The notes beneath the pieces were generated by a model that was given only the letters and a program-made list of their open reading frames with translations, did not search any database and had not been told where the DNA came from. Below, one piece after another: positions 26,522 to 36,279 of a DNA stretch of 64,000 nt (position 1 is its first letter; each line of letters begins with the position of its first letter). This DNA is from DASZYT01 sp035545275 (lineage in GTDB: Bacteria; Patescibacteriota; Saccharimonadia; Saccharimonadales; UBA4665), in the NCBI GenBank assembly GCA_035545275.1, contig DASZYT010000021.1, positions 1-64,000 of the forward strand, written 5' to 3'. The position numbers were made by a program, and so were the translations under genes.

Positions 26522-27769
26522 TTAGCCCAGTTCAACCAAGGCGGAATCTTTGTACGCCTTGCCGCGGCGTAATAGCGCACGTCCGTTTTGGAAGTCGCTC
26601 GCCTCGAAGTTTTCACGGGTGATTTTTTGCCCATTGACCGTGATGGCATTGCCCTGCAATAGACGCCGTGCTTCGGTGTTTGATGACGCAAGTTCTGACT
26701 GCACGAGTGCCTCGATCACAGAGCCTGTTTCGGCCGCTTGGACGGCTGGGATCTCTTGGCGCATCTGTTTTAAGGTGTCGTCAGTAAGCTCCGCCACCGG
26801 CTTTGCGCCCGTCAGGACGTCGGTGATATCTTGCGCAATCACCGTCTGCTCTTCGCCGTGCACCAGCATTGTGACGGCTTCAGCCAGCCGGGTCTGCCCA
26901 TAGCGGGCCTGCGGGCTCTTGCGGTGCTCGGCAACGATGGCGCCAATCTCATCCTTGGACAATTCGGTGTACACTTTCAGGTAATCTTCCACACCTTCGT
27001 CGTCGGCGTTTATCCAGAACTGATAAAACTGGGTCGGGCTGGTGAGTGCTGCATCCAGCCACACGGCACCTTCCTCACTTTTGCCGAACTTCTTGCCCGT
27101 TGACTTATTGATGACCAGCGGCATGCTGAGCGCCTGCGCTTCTTTGCCCTCCTTTTTACGGATAAGCGGCACGCCAGAAAGCATATTGCCCCACTGGTCG
27201 GATCCACCGATCTGCAGCACCACATCTTTATTCTTGAACAAGTACCAAAAGTCATAGCCCTGGATGAGATTGTAGCTGAATTCGGCGTAGCTGATGCCGC
27301 CCCCGCTTTCGCCCATGCGCTGCGCGATGTAGTCGCGCTGCACCAGCTCGGTCATGCTGTAGTGCTTGCCTACGTCGCGCAAAAACTCCAGGTAGCCGAT
27401 ATCTTTGAACCAGTCATAATTATCCACCGGTTCAAAATCCATACCCGAGAACAGGCGCTCCACCTGCTTTTTGATAGCTGCGGCGTTAGCTTGGATTTCT
27501 TCGCGGGACTTCAGTGGGCGCTCTTCGTCCTTGCCACCCGGATCGCCGATGAGGCTGGTGGCACCGCCCACCAGCAGTACGGCCTTCCAGCCGTGTTTGC
27601 GCAGCCGGCGCGCCAGCATGAAAACCGCCAGATTGCCAATGGTAAGGCTGGCCGCCGAGTTGCAGTCGACGCCAAGGTAAAATGCCTGCGGCGTGTCGAG
27701 CCACTTTACATCGTCAAACGTCTTGTCTTTAATCTGTCCACGCCAGGTAAGTTCTTCTGATAGCGTCAT
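26522..27769 (-). CDS. tyrS: Tyrosyl-tRNA synthetase with altered HIGH motif
   Basis: 415 residues: class I catalytic domain, then a C-terminal S4 RNA-binding domain (EARRLLQGNAITVNGQKI). The KMSKS-type loop is KFGKS (227-231), normal for TyrRS. The HIGH motif reads TIGN (43-46, in SAASLTIGNL) where most bacterial TyrRS have HIGH or HLGH. The first histidine, which supports tyrosine activation, is threonine, and the preceding threonine position is serine. Tyrosine-pocket segments (LLVGGATSLIGDP, SYNLIQGYDF) are intact, so it is still read as an active TyrRS. Confidence 0.94.
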   Translation of the reverse strand: MTLSEELTWRGQIKDKTFDDVKWLDTPQAFYLGVDCNSAASLTIGNLAVFMLARRLRKHGWKAVLLVGGATSLIGDPGGKDEERPLKSREEIQANAAAIKKQVERLFSGMDFEPVDNYDWFKDIGYLEFLRDVGKHYSMTELVQRDYIAQRMGESGGGISYAEFSYNLIQGYDFWYLFKNKDVVLQIGGSDQWGNMLSGVPLIRKKEGKEAQALSMPLVINKSTGKKFGKSEEGAVWLDAALTSPTQFYQFWINADDEGVEDYLKVYTELSKDEIGAIVAEHRKSPQARYGQTRLAEAVTMLVHGEEQTVIAQDITDVLTGAKPVAELTDDTLKQMRQEIPAVQAAETGSVIEALVQSELASSNTEARRLLQGNAITVNGQKITRENFEASDFQNGRALLRRGKAYKDSALVELG

Positions 27770-27876
27770 GTCGTTCCTACTTATATATACGTCAGTGCCA
27801 GTATAGCGTACCGACAGCGACTTATAAACATGCTGAGGAAATGCTTAGAAACATGAGGATTTTATTGGCTGCGGTT

Positions 27877-27885
27877 TGGTATAAT
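27877..27885 (+). promoter_or_regulatory. Extended -10 promoter of the PBP gene
   Basis: TGGTATAAT on the plus strand, 41 nt before the ATG at 27927. The leader carries a GGGAG about 12 nt before the start. No good -35 is seen. Confidence 0.65.
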
Positions 27886-27926
27886 ACGAACTTAGACATG
27901 TATTTTGAGGGAGCAGATAAACACGC

Positions 27927-30900
27927 ATGAGTGATTCCAGAAACATTCGGGGTGGCAGGAAGCGGCGCCCATCTAATAGTTACATCACCAAAAGCGGCAA
28001 CAAGCTGCGACTCAACCGCAATTTTGCCCAACGCATGAAGGCCAACCGTGCTGCCCGCAAGGAGCAGAAGGCACTATATCTCAGCACACTTCCGAAGAAC
28101 CGCTGGAAGCGCCTACTTTACCGCATGCACCCCAAACGCGTTGCCCGCTACTGGTTTAGCCGCGAAGGTGGCATTATGACCCTCAAAATTGCCGGCATCG
28201 GCATTGTGGTTGTATTTTTCCTGCTCCTCGGCGCCTTTGCCTATTTTCGTAAAGATTTACCGCAATTAAAGGATCTGTCCGGTGATACGTTTGGCGGCAG
28301 CATTACGTACTACGACCGGACGGGCAAAACCGTCTTGTGGCAAGACTACGATGCCGTCAAGCGCATCCCCGTACCTAAAGACGATATGTCCAAGTATATG
28401 AAACAGGCAACCGTGGCCATTGAGGATAAGAACTTTTACCACGAGGGTGCCTTCAGTGTGAGCGGCATCATGCGGGCTGGCCTACACGATGTATTCGGAG
28501 GCGGCAGCGGCGTCCAGGGCGGATCTACCATTACACAGCAGCTCGTAAAGTTGAATGAAAACTGGACCGACAACCGTACTATTACCCGCAAAGTTAAAGA
28601 GCTCATCATAGCCGTGGAGCTAGAACGCGAATACTCCAAGGATGACATCTTGGCCGGCTACCTGAACATTGCCCCGTACGGCGGTGTGGAGTATGGCTGC
28701 GAATCCGCTGCACGAGATTATTTCCATACCAGTTGTAAGGATCTATCACTTGCACAAGCAGCCATGTTGGCATCCATCCCGCAAGCACCAACCGCCTATT
28801 CACCATACAGCAGCCCCACGTACAATAAGTCTGTATCGGGTGACTATTTCAATAGGGACGCCTTGATAGCGCGGCAGCACACGGTACTCAATAACATGGT
28901 ACAACAAGGGTACATTTCCCAGGCCCAAGCGGACGCAGCCAAAAAGGTTAACATTCTTGCCCAAATTCATCAGTTGACGCCCAAATACCAGGGTATCAAG
29001 GCGCCGTACTTTGTGTTGGCCGCTAAGCAAGAGCTTGAGCAAAAATATGGCGCCAGCACCGTACAGCGTGGCGGCTGGAAAGTGATTACCACCCTTGACC
29101 TTAACCAACAAAATGAGGCTGAGCAGCTAGTGCAGCAGAATTTGCCAGCCGTACAAGCAGCTGGCGGTGACGAGGAAGCAACGGTTGTCGAAGACGTCAA
29201 GACGGGGCAGATTACTTCGCTGGTAGGAGGAGTTGACTTTAGCAACCCCGACCACGGCCAAGTAAACTACGCCGCGGGGGCACTGGTGGAGCCAGGCTCC
29301 AGCTTCAAACCTTACGACTACGCTGCGTTTATCAACAACAACACGAACGTCGGTGCTGGCTCGGTGTTGTACGACTCACCTGACCCACTGCCTGGATATC
29401 CGTGTACAAACCATTCGCGCCCCGAAAGCGGTGGCAACTGTCTATTTGACGACAACCGTACGTTTCCTGGGCCAGAACCCATACGCTATGCACTGGGCGG
29501 CTCTCGTAACGTGCCGGCAGTGAAGGCCATGCTTTCAGCAGTTCCCAACGATAAAAGTTCCGGACGCACAGATTCCGTCAATAAGGTTATCAGTACCGCC
29601 ACCGCCATGATGGACAACCCGTACGTAAAGGGCAACACGTACAACTGTTATGCTAACGACAGTCTCACTCAGACCACGCAATGTTACGGCTCCTCGGCCA
29701 TCGGTTCTGGCGAACTCCAGCTGGATAACCACACCAACGGGCTGGCGACATTTGCCCGGCTCGGAGATGCCATTCCCAAAACGTACATTCTAAAAATCAC
29801 CGATGCGGGCGGCAAAGTCATCGACCAGTTCAAGCAACCCAAAGGCAAACAGGTCATTGACCCTCAAACAGCCTATATCGTCAACAATATGCTCTCCGAC
29901 CCGAACGCTTCGTACTTTAATTACAGTGCAAAATTCCAACACTGGAACGGCTGGGACTTTGCCCTTAAAACTGGTACGTCCGAGAACAACCGCGACTTTT
30001 TGATGGTAGGCTACAGTACCCAGTATGCGATGTCGTCATGGATCGGCTATCATACACGCGAAAAGTCTATGGTGGGAAGTTCCGACGCCCTCACCTACCC
30101 CCTCGCGCACGGTCTCATGACATATCTGCACAAAAATATGAAGCCGGTCAACTGGAAAGAGCCCAAAGGTATTCAGCATCTGCCTGTGTATGTGATGCGC
30201 AGCGGCTATGGTGATATGTTTGGTGCCATCTTCCCAAGCCCCAGTACTGACCTCTTTCCGTCATGGTACAAACCGCCTAAGAGCGGCGGCGGTACCCAGG
30301 TCATCGACAAAGTGTCTAACAAACTTGCGACTAGCTGCACACCTGCAGACGCCCAAGAGACGGTCGGCAACGCAAACGCCAACGCCTTCTCGGTCGACAT
30401 ATTCCATGGCGGCGGACCAAGCGGCAGCACAACCGTCACCGGCAACGATGATGTACACCACTGCGATGACGCCTTGCCTACGATCACGCTTACCGCCCCA
30501 AGCGTGTGTGATGGCAATAGTGGCGGCTGCGACATCACTGTTACGGCCAGCCAAGGCACTCACCCGCTATATGGAGGCAGCTACACGGCAGCTCCCGCAG
30601 GCACGATTGATGTATCGATTAACGGAAACTCGGTACACACATTTTCCATGAGCGGTGGTAACCCCTATTCGGGGACGTTCCATTACAATCCGACGTCATC
30701 AGGAAGTATGAAAGTTGTCGCTACGGTGACCGACAGCGTTTTGTATCAGAATAGTGACGGCAAAACGGTAAATTTTACGCAGGGGGGCGGGGGGACAACT
30801 CAGTCAATAACAATTACCAACCCGTCAAACGGAAGCGTCATCACTGGCCATAGCCTCAACGTGCAATGGACCGGTGGCTCGGGAAACTATACAGCCAGTG

Positions 30901-31055
30901 TGAGCGGAACAAGTGGAGGCTTTACGGGAACCTGTACGTCAGGATCTAATAGCTGCACCATAGACTTGAGCGGAGCACCAAGCGGAGCGTATACCGTAAC
31001 CGTTAGTGACGACTCAGGTGATAGTTCACCGACTGTAAACTTTACCAAGTCTTAA
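27927..31055 (+). CDS. Class A penicillin-binding protein (glycosyltransferase-transpeptidase)
   Basis: 1042 residues. A long basic cytoplasmic N-terminus precedes one membrane helix (about residues 83-107, LKIAGIGIVVVFFLLLGAFA). The GT51 glycosyltransferase has the EDKNFYHEG motif and QGGSTITQQL. The transpeptidase has the active serine in SSFK (GSSFKPYDY), the SRN motif and KTGTSE. The last 250 or so residues are an unusual Gly/Ser/Thr-rich, Ig-like tail with paired cysteines (TCTSGSNSC, VCDGNSGGC). The 3' end lies 2 nt from the convergent radA gene. Confidence 0.96.
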   Translation: MSDSRNIRGGRKRRPSNSYITKSGNKLRLNRNFAQRMKANRAARKEQKALYLSTLPKNRWKRLLYRMHPKRVARYWFSREGGIMTLKIAGIGIVVVFFLLLGAFAYFRKDLPQLKDLSGDTFGGSITYYDRTGKTVLWQDYDAVKRIPVPKDDMSKYMKQATVAIEDKNFYHEGAFSVSGIMRAGLHDVFGGGSGVQGGSTITQQLVKLNENWTDNRTITRKVKELIIAVELEREYSKDDILAGYLNIAPYGGVEYGCESAARDYFHTSCKDLSLAQAAMLASIPQAPTAYSPYSSPTYNKSVSGDYFNRDALIARQHTVLNNMVQQGYISQAQADAAKKVNILAQIHQLTPKYQGIKAPYFVLAAKQELEQKYGASTVQRGGWKVITTLDLNQQNEAEQLVQQNLPAVQAAGGDEEATVVEDVKTGQITSLVGGVDFSNPDHGQVNYAAGALVEPGSSFKPYDYAAFINNNTNVGAGSVLYDSPDPLPGYPCTNHSRPESGGNCLFDDNRTFPGPEPIRYALGGSRNVPAVKAMLSAVPNDKSSGRTDSVNKVISTATAMMDNPYVKGNTYNCYANDSLTQTTQCYGSSAIGSGELQLDNHTNGLATFARLGDAIPKTYILKITDAGGKVIDQFKQPKGKQVIDPQTAYIVNNMLSDPNASYFNYSAKFQHWNGWDFALKTGTSENNRDFLMVGYSTQYAMSSWIGYHTREKSMVGSSDALTYPLAHGLMTYLHKNMKPVNWKEPKGIQHLPVYVMRSGYGDMFGAIFPSPSTDLFPSWYKPPKSGGGTQVIDKVSNKLATSCTPADAQETVGNANANAFSVDIFHGGGPSGSTTVTGNDDVHHCDDALPTITLTAPSVCDGNSGGCDITVTASQGTHPLYGGSYTAAPAGTIDVSINGNSVHTFSMSGGNPYSGTFHYNPTSSGSMKVVATVTDSVLYQNSDGKTVNFTQGGGGTTQSITITNPSNGSVITGHSLNVQWTGGSGNYTASVSGTSGGFTGTCTSGSNSCTIDLSGAPSGAYTVTVSDDSGDSSPTVNFTKS

Positions 31056-31057
31056 AT

Positions 31058-32413
31058 TTAGTCTTTTTCGAGGAATTGATTGAGTGCGCTCCGCACATCC
31101 GGTACGCCGGTAAGGCCTGGCAACTTTTTGCCTGATTTCTGCACAGGGCCAATGGCCGTGTCAAAGCCGAGTTTTGTGGCTTCGGCAAGACGTTTTTCGG
31201 CGAATGGCACATGACGAACTTCACCCGAAAGCCCCACCTCTCCAAACACGACAGCGTTCGCCTTTAGCTGCATGCCTTTGGCGGCAGAACCAATGGCCAT
31301 GCACACAGCCAAATCGGCAGCCGGCTCGCGGATCTGCATACCGCCCACAATATTTACATAAATATCCATATCGCTCAGTGAGAGTTTCGTACGGCGCTCC
31401 AACATCGCCACCAGCAGATTCAGCCGGTTGAGATCAATGCCGCTTGCGGCGCGTTTGGGATAACCGTAGCTAGTCTTATTGACCAGCGCTTGCACTTCTA
31501 CGAGCAACGGTCGTGTGCCCTCAAGCGTGGCCAGCACCACCGAGCCATCACTAACTTGGCGTTCTGCCAAAAGTGCAGCGGATGGATTGTCGACAGGCTT
31601 CAGGCCCTCATCAACCATTTCAAGAATGGCGGCCTCGCTAGTTGACCCAAAGCGGTTTTTGACGGCCCTGAGCACCTTGAAGCCGCCGTAGCGGTCACCT
31701 TCCAGCTGCAACACCACATCAACTACGTGCTCCAGCACCTTTGGGCCCGCAATCATGCCTTCTTTGGTCACATGACCAACCAAAATCACTGCCGTGTTGG
31801 TTTGCTTTGCAGCGGCGGTGAGCAACTGTGTGCTATTTGTAATTTGCGAGACAGTACCCGCAGCCGACGCAATGCCTTCCACCCCAACTGTCTGGATGGA
31901 ATCCACCACAACAAGCTTGTACTTGCCTGTTGCAATAGTAGACGCGATATCGTCCGCCGAAGTACTAGTGGCTAGCTGCAACTCGGCTCGTTGGGCGCCA
32001 AGCCGATTGGCACGCATGCCGATCTGATGTGCCGACTCCTCACCACTTATGTATAAGACAGGCGCTTTCGCTGCCGCCGCGTATGCAAGCTGCAACAGCA
32101 ATGTACTTTTGCCAATGCCAGGTTGTCCGGCAATAAGATTCACGCTGCCGGCCACAATACCGCCACCAAACACTTCATCGACGTCTTTCATACCGCTGAC
32201 GAGCCGCGGCAAGTCATGCCCCACGACAGCCTTAACGCTTTGCGCGGTCAGCTCGCGGCCACTTGCGGCTGCCCGGCCAGGACTTGCACCAGTTACGTCC
32301 ACCGTTTCTTCCAATGTATTCCACTCGCCGCACTGCGGGCAGCGTCCCGCCCAGGAGCTGCTCACGGCTCCACAGTTATTGCATACATATCGAATTGCTG
32401 GCTTTTTTGCCAT
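31058..32413 (-). CDS. radA: DNA repair protein RadA
   Basis: 451 residues: N-terminal C4 zinc finger (CNNCGAVSSSWAGRCPQCGEW), RecA-like ATPase with Walker A GQPGIGKSTL, the RadA-specific KNRFG motif, and a Lon-like C-terminal domain. RadA drives branch migration in recombination. The zinc finger is intact, unlike those of several other proteins in this window. It has a GGGGAG ribosome-binding site 6 nt before the ATG and a TATAGT box at 32435-32440. Confidence 0.97.
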   Translation of the reverse strand: MAKKPAIRYVCNNCGAVSSSWAGRCPQCGEWNTLEETVDVTGASPGRAAASGRELTAQSVKAVVGHDLPRLVSGMKDVDEVFGGGIVAGSVNLIAGQPGIGKSTLLLQLAYAAAAKAPVLYISGEESAHQIGMRANRLGAQRAELQLATSTSADDIASTIATGKYKLVVVDSIQTVGVEGIASAAGTVSQITNSTQLLTAAAKQTNTAVILVGHVTKEGMIAGPKVLEHVVDVVLQLEGDRYGGFKVLRAVKNRFGSTSEAAILEMVDEGLKPVDNPSAALLAERQVSDGSVVLATLEGTRPLLVEVQALVNKTSYGYPKRAASGIDLNRLNLLVAMLERRTKLSLSDMDIYVNIVGGMQIREPAADLAVCMAIGSAAKGMQLKANAVVFGEVGLSGEVRHVPFAEKRLAEATKLGFDTAIGPVQKSGKKLPGLTGVPDVRSALNQFLEKD

Positions 32414-32434
32414 AACACTCCCCTATTCCTAACT

Positions 32435-32440
32435 ACTATA
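32435..32440 (-). promoter_or_regulatory. -10 box of the radA promoter
   Basis: TATAGT on the minus strand, 21 nt before the ATG, leaving a short leader with a GGGGAG Shine-Dalgarno. It lies next to the stop codon of the upstream gene. Confidence 0.5.
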
Positions 32441-32444
32441 TCAT

Positions 32445-33458
32445 CTATTGTGTCGACGCCGAGGGCGCATTGTCACCCTGCAAATCTTGACTGAGTTGTT
32501 GCTCTTCAAGTACCAGTGCGTTGTGCTCATCGACAATCTGATTGTATTGCGTGATAAGATTATGCACTTCAGTTACTACTTGTCGATATTCAGATACTTG
32601 TTGGTTGTAGCTGTCCACCCCAGCGTTGTATGCCTGATAGTTACCTGCCGCCTTCTCCTGCTGCAACTGCGTCTGTCTGCTCTGCAAATCGGCATACCTG
32701 GCCTGAATGTCTGCTTTTTTGGCGTCTATTTCGACCTTGAGTGACTTTAGCTGCTCATTATAGGTCTGTAGTTTTTGTTGCCGGCTGGTAAATGCCTGCT
32801 GATAATGAGCCGCATAGGTAGCGACAGCTTGTCTATTGGTAAAATATTGCTTGTAGTAGGCCTCAAGAGGCGCCGGCAGTTGGGCAATTTCTGTCCCAAA
32901 CACCGAGTGCATTTCATTGACCAGCTGGTCAGGTTCGCTTTTCTGATACTCGTCCATGGTCGTTTTGATTCGCTGGTCGGTCAGATCGTGATGATAATAG
33001 TTGAGCAACATGGCATCAACGCGGTTACGCTCGCTAGCGCTCAGCCGTGCGTAGGCAGCATGTAACATTTCATGAGCAGCAGTCACTTCCTCGACTCCAC
33101 TCAAGCGCGGATCGCTTACTCCCAGCAAAAATATGCCGTTCTCACCACTATGGTAACAACCCAGTACAATGGTCTTTTCGTTGCCCGCAGGACAATCTTG
33201 GGCAAACGCGGATCTGTCCTGAATGACCGGCCAATTGATGTAGAACAAATGGCGCGCATAGGGCGTCATGGCATCATCGGTGACCAGCGCTGCCACTCGG
33301 GTGTCGGGCTTGAAAGACCTGAGACGCAGCCAGTCATGCACCGGCTGTCGCTCTACGTACAGAGCGAGACCGGCCGCAACTACTACGGCTAGCACCAAAA
33401 GTGAAAAATGGTGGCGCTTACGCGAAACGTTTTTTTTACTACTCGGCCGCAGTTGCAT
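32445..33458 (-). CDS. Membrane-anchored extracellular protein with HExxH motif and coiled coil
   Basis: 337 residues from the ATG at 33458 (a start 5 codons earlier is also possible); both starts lie inside the end of clpC. A basic N-terminus and one membrane helix (about residues 18-35) are followed by an extracellular domain with two cysteines (89, 101) and TAAHEMLHAAYARLS, whose HEMLH (129-133) fits a zinc metallopeptidase motif. Residues about 215-325 are a long Gln/Tyr-rich coiled coil. I do not recognise the family. A secreted peptidase or wall-bound enzyme is inferred only from the motif. Confidence 0.72.
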   Translation of the reverse strand: MQLRPSSKKNVSRKRHHFSLLVLAVVVAAGLALYVERQPVHDWLRLRSFKPDTRVAALVTDDAMTPYARHLFYINWPVIQDRSAFAQDCPAGNEKTIVLGCYHSGENGIFLLGVSDPRLSGVEEVTAAHEMLHAAYARLSASERNRVDAMLLNYYHHDLTDQRIKTTMDEYQKSEPDQLVNEMHSVFGTEIAQLPAPLEAYYKQYFTNRQAVATYAAHYQQAFTSRQQKLQTYNEQLKSLKVEIDAKKADIQARYADLQSRQTQLQQEKAAGNYQAYNAGVDSYNQQVSEYRQVVTEVHNLITQYNQIVDEHNALVLEEQQLSQDLQGDNAPSASTQ

Positions 33459-35925
33459 AGGCCAGGTTGCCACCTTGGGTACTCACGCGGATGATGTCGC
33501 CGCGGGTGTATTTATCGTCAAGCAGGTCAAGGGCAACTTGGTCTTCGATAGTGTCTTGGATGAGGCGCCTAAGTGGACGGACACCGTTCTTGGCGTCATA
33601 GCCATGTTCAAGCAGATATTGCTTGGCAGCCGGGGTAAGGTCGACACTGATACCACGCTTGGTCAAGCGCTGCTTCAGCTCACCTATTTGTAGGTCGATG
33701 ATTTTAAAAATGTCCTTTTTGGTGAGGGCACGGAAAACGATGACTTTGTCGATACGGTTCAAAAGTTCCGGGCGCATCGCTTTTTTCAACTCGTCCTGTA
33801 CCTTTTCGCGGTTGGCTTCATGCAATTCATCGAGGTCTTTCTCCTCATTAGAGTTGGTGGCGTGGAAGCCAAAGTTGGCTTCTTTTTGCAATTTTTCAGC
33901 ACCAATGTTGCTCGTCATGATGACGATGGTATTGGTAAAGTCAATCTTGTGACCTTTGGCGTCGGTAATATAGCCGTCCTCAAGTAGCTGCAAAAGCATG
34001 TTAAAGACGTCTGGGTGGGCCTTTTCAATCTCGTCGAATAGCACCAGGCTGTAGGGTTGGCGGCGGATTTTGTCAGTCAGCTGGCCACCGTCATCATAGC
34101 CGACGTAGCCGGCTGGAGCGCCTACCAGGCGCGACACATTGTGGTGCTCACCAAACTCACTCATGTCAATTTTCACCATTGCATCCTCAGAGCCAAAGAA
34201 TTCTCGTGCCAGCACTCTAGCCAGCTCGGTCTTGCCCACGCCAGTGGGGCCAAGGAAAATGAATGACCCAATGGGGCGCTTTTCGCTACCGATGCCACTA
34301 CGGTTGCGGCGGATTGCGCGCGATACCGCTTCGACTGCCTCTTTTTGGCCTATGACATACTTGCCCAGGGTTTTCTCGAGGTTAAGTAGATATTTGGCTT
34401 CGCTGCGAATGACTTTCTTAACAGGAATGCCCGTCATGCGGGCAACTACTTCCGCCACATCTTCGCTGGTTACTTTGAGGCGTTCAACTTGCTTACTGTC
34501 GGTTTGCGCCTGAGACAACTCGGCGTTGATCTGCGATGCACGTTGCTTGTAGTGAGCGGCCTTTTCGTAATCTTCAGCATCCACCGCTTCTTCTATACGG
34601 GTGTTGGTAAGTTTGAGCTCCTTCTGCAAGCGACGCACCTCGGGCGAGGTACGACCCTTGTCGATGCGCAGGTGCGCGGCGGTTTCGTCAATAAGGTCGA
34701 TAGCCTTGTCGGGCATGAAGCGGTCATTGACATAGCGCTTAGCGAACATCACGGTGTCTTCCAGCACTTCATCGCTAATTTTTACGCCGTGAAATTCTTC
34801 GTAGTGCTTGCGCAGGCCTTTCAAAATAGCCACTGTCTCTGCCGGTGTGGTCTCTGGCACCTGCACGGGCTGGAAGCGGCGCTCCAACGCCGCGTCCTTT
34901 TCAATGTGCTTGGTATATTCGGCAGTAGTGGTGGCACCAATGACTTGGATTTTGCCTCGGGCCAATGCGGGCTTCAGAATGTTGCCAGCGTCCATGGCTC
35001 CCTCGGCAGCCCCGGCACCAACTATCAGGTGCAGCTCATCAATAAATACGATGGTTTTACTATCTTTCTCGAGCTCACTCATCACCTTTTTCAACCGCTC
35101 TTCAAACTCACCTCTGTACTTAGTGCCCGCGATCATCCCGGCCAAATCAAGTAACACGATACGTTTATCAAGCAGACTGTCTGGCACGTCTTCCGATATG
35201 ATACGCTGCGCCAATCCTTCGACAATGGCCGTCTTGCCCACGCCAGGCTCACCGATGAGCACCGGGTTGTTCTTGGTGCGACGATTCAAAATAGTGACGA
35301 CGCGGCGGATCTGATTCTCGCGGCCTACCACCGGGTCCAGCTTGCCTTCACGAGCCTGTTGTGTCAGGTCGGTACTAAAGTAATCCAGCGCGGTCTTGCG
35401 GCCCTTCTTGCCGCGCCGAATAGTTTCGGCAGGGCCACCTGTCTCATCTTCTTCATATTGCTGACGGTTTAAGAATTGCTCAACTTCGTTCGTGAGGGCA
35501 TCAACGTCTACGTTCATGTCGCGCAGCAGTATGGTGGCACGAGCGTTCTTTTGGCTCAAAATACTGTATAGGATGTGCTCGGTGCCGCAGAACTCCTGGC
35601 CATAATCTTGGGCAACATCATACGCCATACGTAGTGTCAGTTTGGCGGTTTCGCTGAGTCCTTTAGCGCCCATATTAATAACGAGGGTTTTTGGTGTCAG
35701 GTTGAGTGCCATGCGGGCACGGTCAAGCGTTATACCTACGCCCTCTAAGATCTTAGAACCCATGGAAGAATCTTGTGCCAGTACACCCAGTAGCAGATGC
35801 TCCGTGCCTACGTACGCGCTGCCAAAGCTACGCGCGATGGCGTCAGCATGCTTCAAACTCTGCAAAGCATTGTTAGTCAAATGGCTCAAAAATTCTTGGA
35901 AATCTGGACTATCATTTGGCATCAT
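33439..35925 (-). CDS. clpC: Clp protease ATPase subunit ClpC
   Basis: 828 residues. Two N-terminal Clp repeats ([24 protein letters not shown]) precede AAA domain 1 (GEPGVGKT). A UVR-type middle region ([19 protein letters not shown]) identifies ClpC, and AAA domain 2 has GPTGVGKT and [16 protein letters not shown]-containing loop (NFGFHAT) is the likely ClpP contact. It unfolds substrates for ClpP. The start is one of two adjacent ATGs. The promoter about 125 nt upstream carries a perfect CIRCE, so it is co-regulated with clpP. Confidence 0.96.
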   Translation of the reverse strand: MMPNDSPDFQEFLSHLTNNALQSLKHADAIARSFGSAYVGTEHLLLGVLAQDSSMGSKILEGVGITLDRARMALNLTPKTLVINMGAKGLSETAKLTLRMAYDVAQDYGQEFCGTEHILYSILSQKNARATILLRDMNVDVDALTNEVEQFLNRQQYEEDETGGPAETIRRGKKGRKTALDYFSTDLTQQAREGKLDPVVGRENQIRRVVTILNRRTKNNPVLIGEPGVGKTAIVEGLAQRIISEDVPDSLLDKRIVLLDLAGMIAGTKYRGEFEERLKKVMSELEKDSKTIVFIDELHLIVGAGAAEGAMDAGNILKPALARGKIQVIGATTTAEYTKHIEKDAALERRFQPVQVPETTPAETVAILKGLRKHYEEFHGVKISDEVLEDTVMFAKRYVNDRFMPDKAIDLIDETAAHLRIDKGRTSPEVRRLQKELKLTNTRIEEAVDAEDYEKAAHYKQRASQINAELSQAQTDSKQVERLKVTSEDVAEVVARMTGIPVKKVIRSEAKYLLNLEKTLGKYVIGQKEAVEAVSRAIRRNRSGIGSEKRPIGSFIFLGPTGVGKTELARVLAREFFGSEDAMVKIDMSEFGEHHNVSRLVGAPAGYVGYDDGGQLTDKIRRQPYSLVLFDEIEKAHPDVFNMLLQLLEDGYITDAKGHKIDFTNTIVIMTSNIGAEKLQKEANFGFHATNSNEEKDLDELHEANREKVQDELKKAMRPELLNRIDKVIVFRALTKKDIFKIIDLQIGELKQRLTKRGISVDLTPAAKQYLLEHGYDAKNGVRPLRRLIQDTIEDQVALDLLDDKYTRGDIIRVSTQGGNLAYATAAE

Positions 35926-35952
35926 ACTGCTATTATTATCTACCTTTCTTGG

Positions 35953-35979
35953 AGCTCGCTGTAAAAATTTTGGCGAGCT
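35953..35979 (-). other. Hairpin in the clpC leader
   Basis: AGCTCGC and GCGAGCT (7 bp) enclose a 13-nt A/T-rich loop, about 28 nt before the clpC ATG. No T-run follows, so it is not a normal terminator. It could affect translation or stability of the mRNA. Confidence 0.45.
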
Positions 35980-36030
35980 GCTGCTATGTTTTTACCCTGG
36001 TCGCTGCTCTTGCGGTCTTAGACTGTACGC

Positions 36031-36047
36031 GGCACTTTCTACGTGCC
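36031..36047 (-). other. Hairpin at the 5' end of the clpC mRNA
   Basis: GGCAC-gtagaaa-GTGCC on the minus strand, starting within a few bases of the predicted transcription start. Such 5'-end stems often protect mRNAs from decay. Confidence 0.4.
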
Positions 36048-36056
36048 AATATATCT

Positions 36057-36084
36057 ATAATAGCAATTAGCACTCACGAGTCAA
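36057..36084 (-). promoter_or_regulatory. clpC promoter
   Basis: Minus strand: TTGACT (36079-36084), a 16-nt spacer and TATTAT (36057-36062). As at clpP, the -35 lies within the CIRCE spacer. Unlike clpP, the transcript has a leader of about 125 nt. Confidence 0.75.
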
Positions 36085-36093
36085 GAGTGCTAA
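36067..36093. promoter_or_regulatory. CIRCE operator (HrcA site) of clpC
   Basis: Perfect TTAGCACTC-N9-GAGTGCTAA, about 140 nt upstream of clpC and overlapping its -35 box. Confidence 0.95.
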
Positions 36094-36248
36094 TTATGGT
36101 GTCCTGGGGTGCGTCTGGAGTGGTCTAGTGTGGCGATAGCTGCGAGGATTAGAGCGAGGTGCAGCTGTCGCTACAGCGAGCTGAACCGGAGCAGATAGCG
36201 ATGCGATAGGCTGCTACAGGAGTACCTAGTGATAGCATGGCGTAGTGC

Positions 36249-36275
36249 TCTGACTCGTGAAGTCAAGAGTGCTAA
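36249..36275. repeat. Degenerate second CIRCE copy
   Basis: The right arm GAGTGCTAA (36267-36275) is perfect, and 16 bases (AGTCAAGAGTGCTAAT) repeat the clpC CIRCE exactly. The left arm is decayed (about 5 of 9 matches with a 10-nt spacer). No convincing -10 follows it in the clpC direction. Confidence 0.6.
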
Positions 36276-36279
36276 TATA

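Noticed and set aside
36094..36279. Small gene between the clpC promoter and the gene at 36280
   Set aside because: Frames here are short, overlap the degenerate CIRCE and the upstream gene, and lack ribosome-binding sites.
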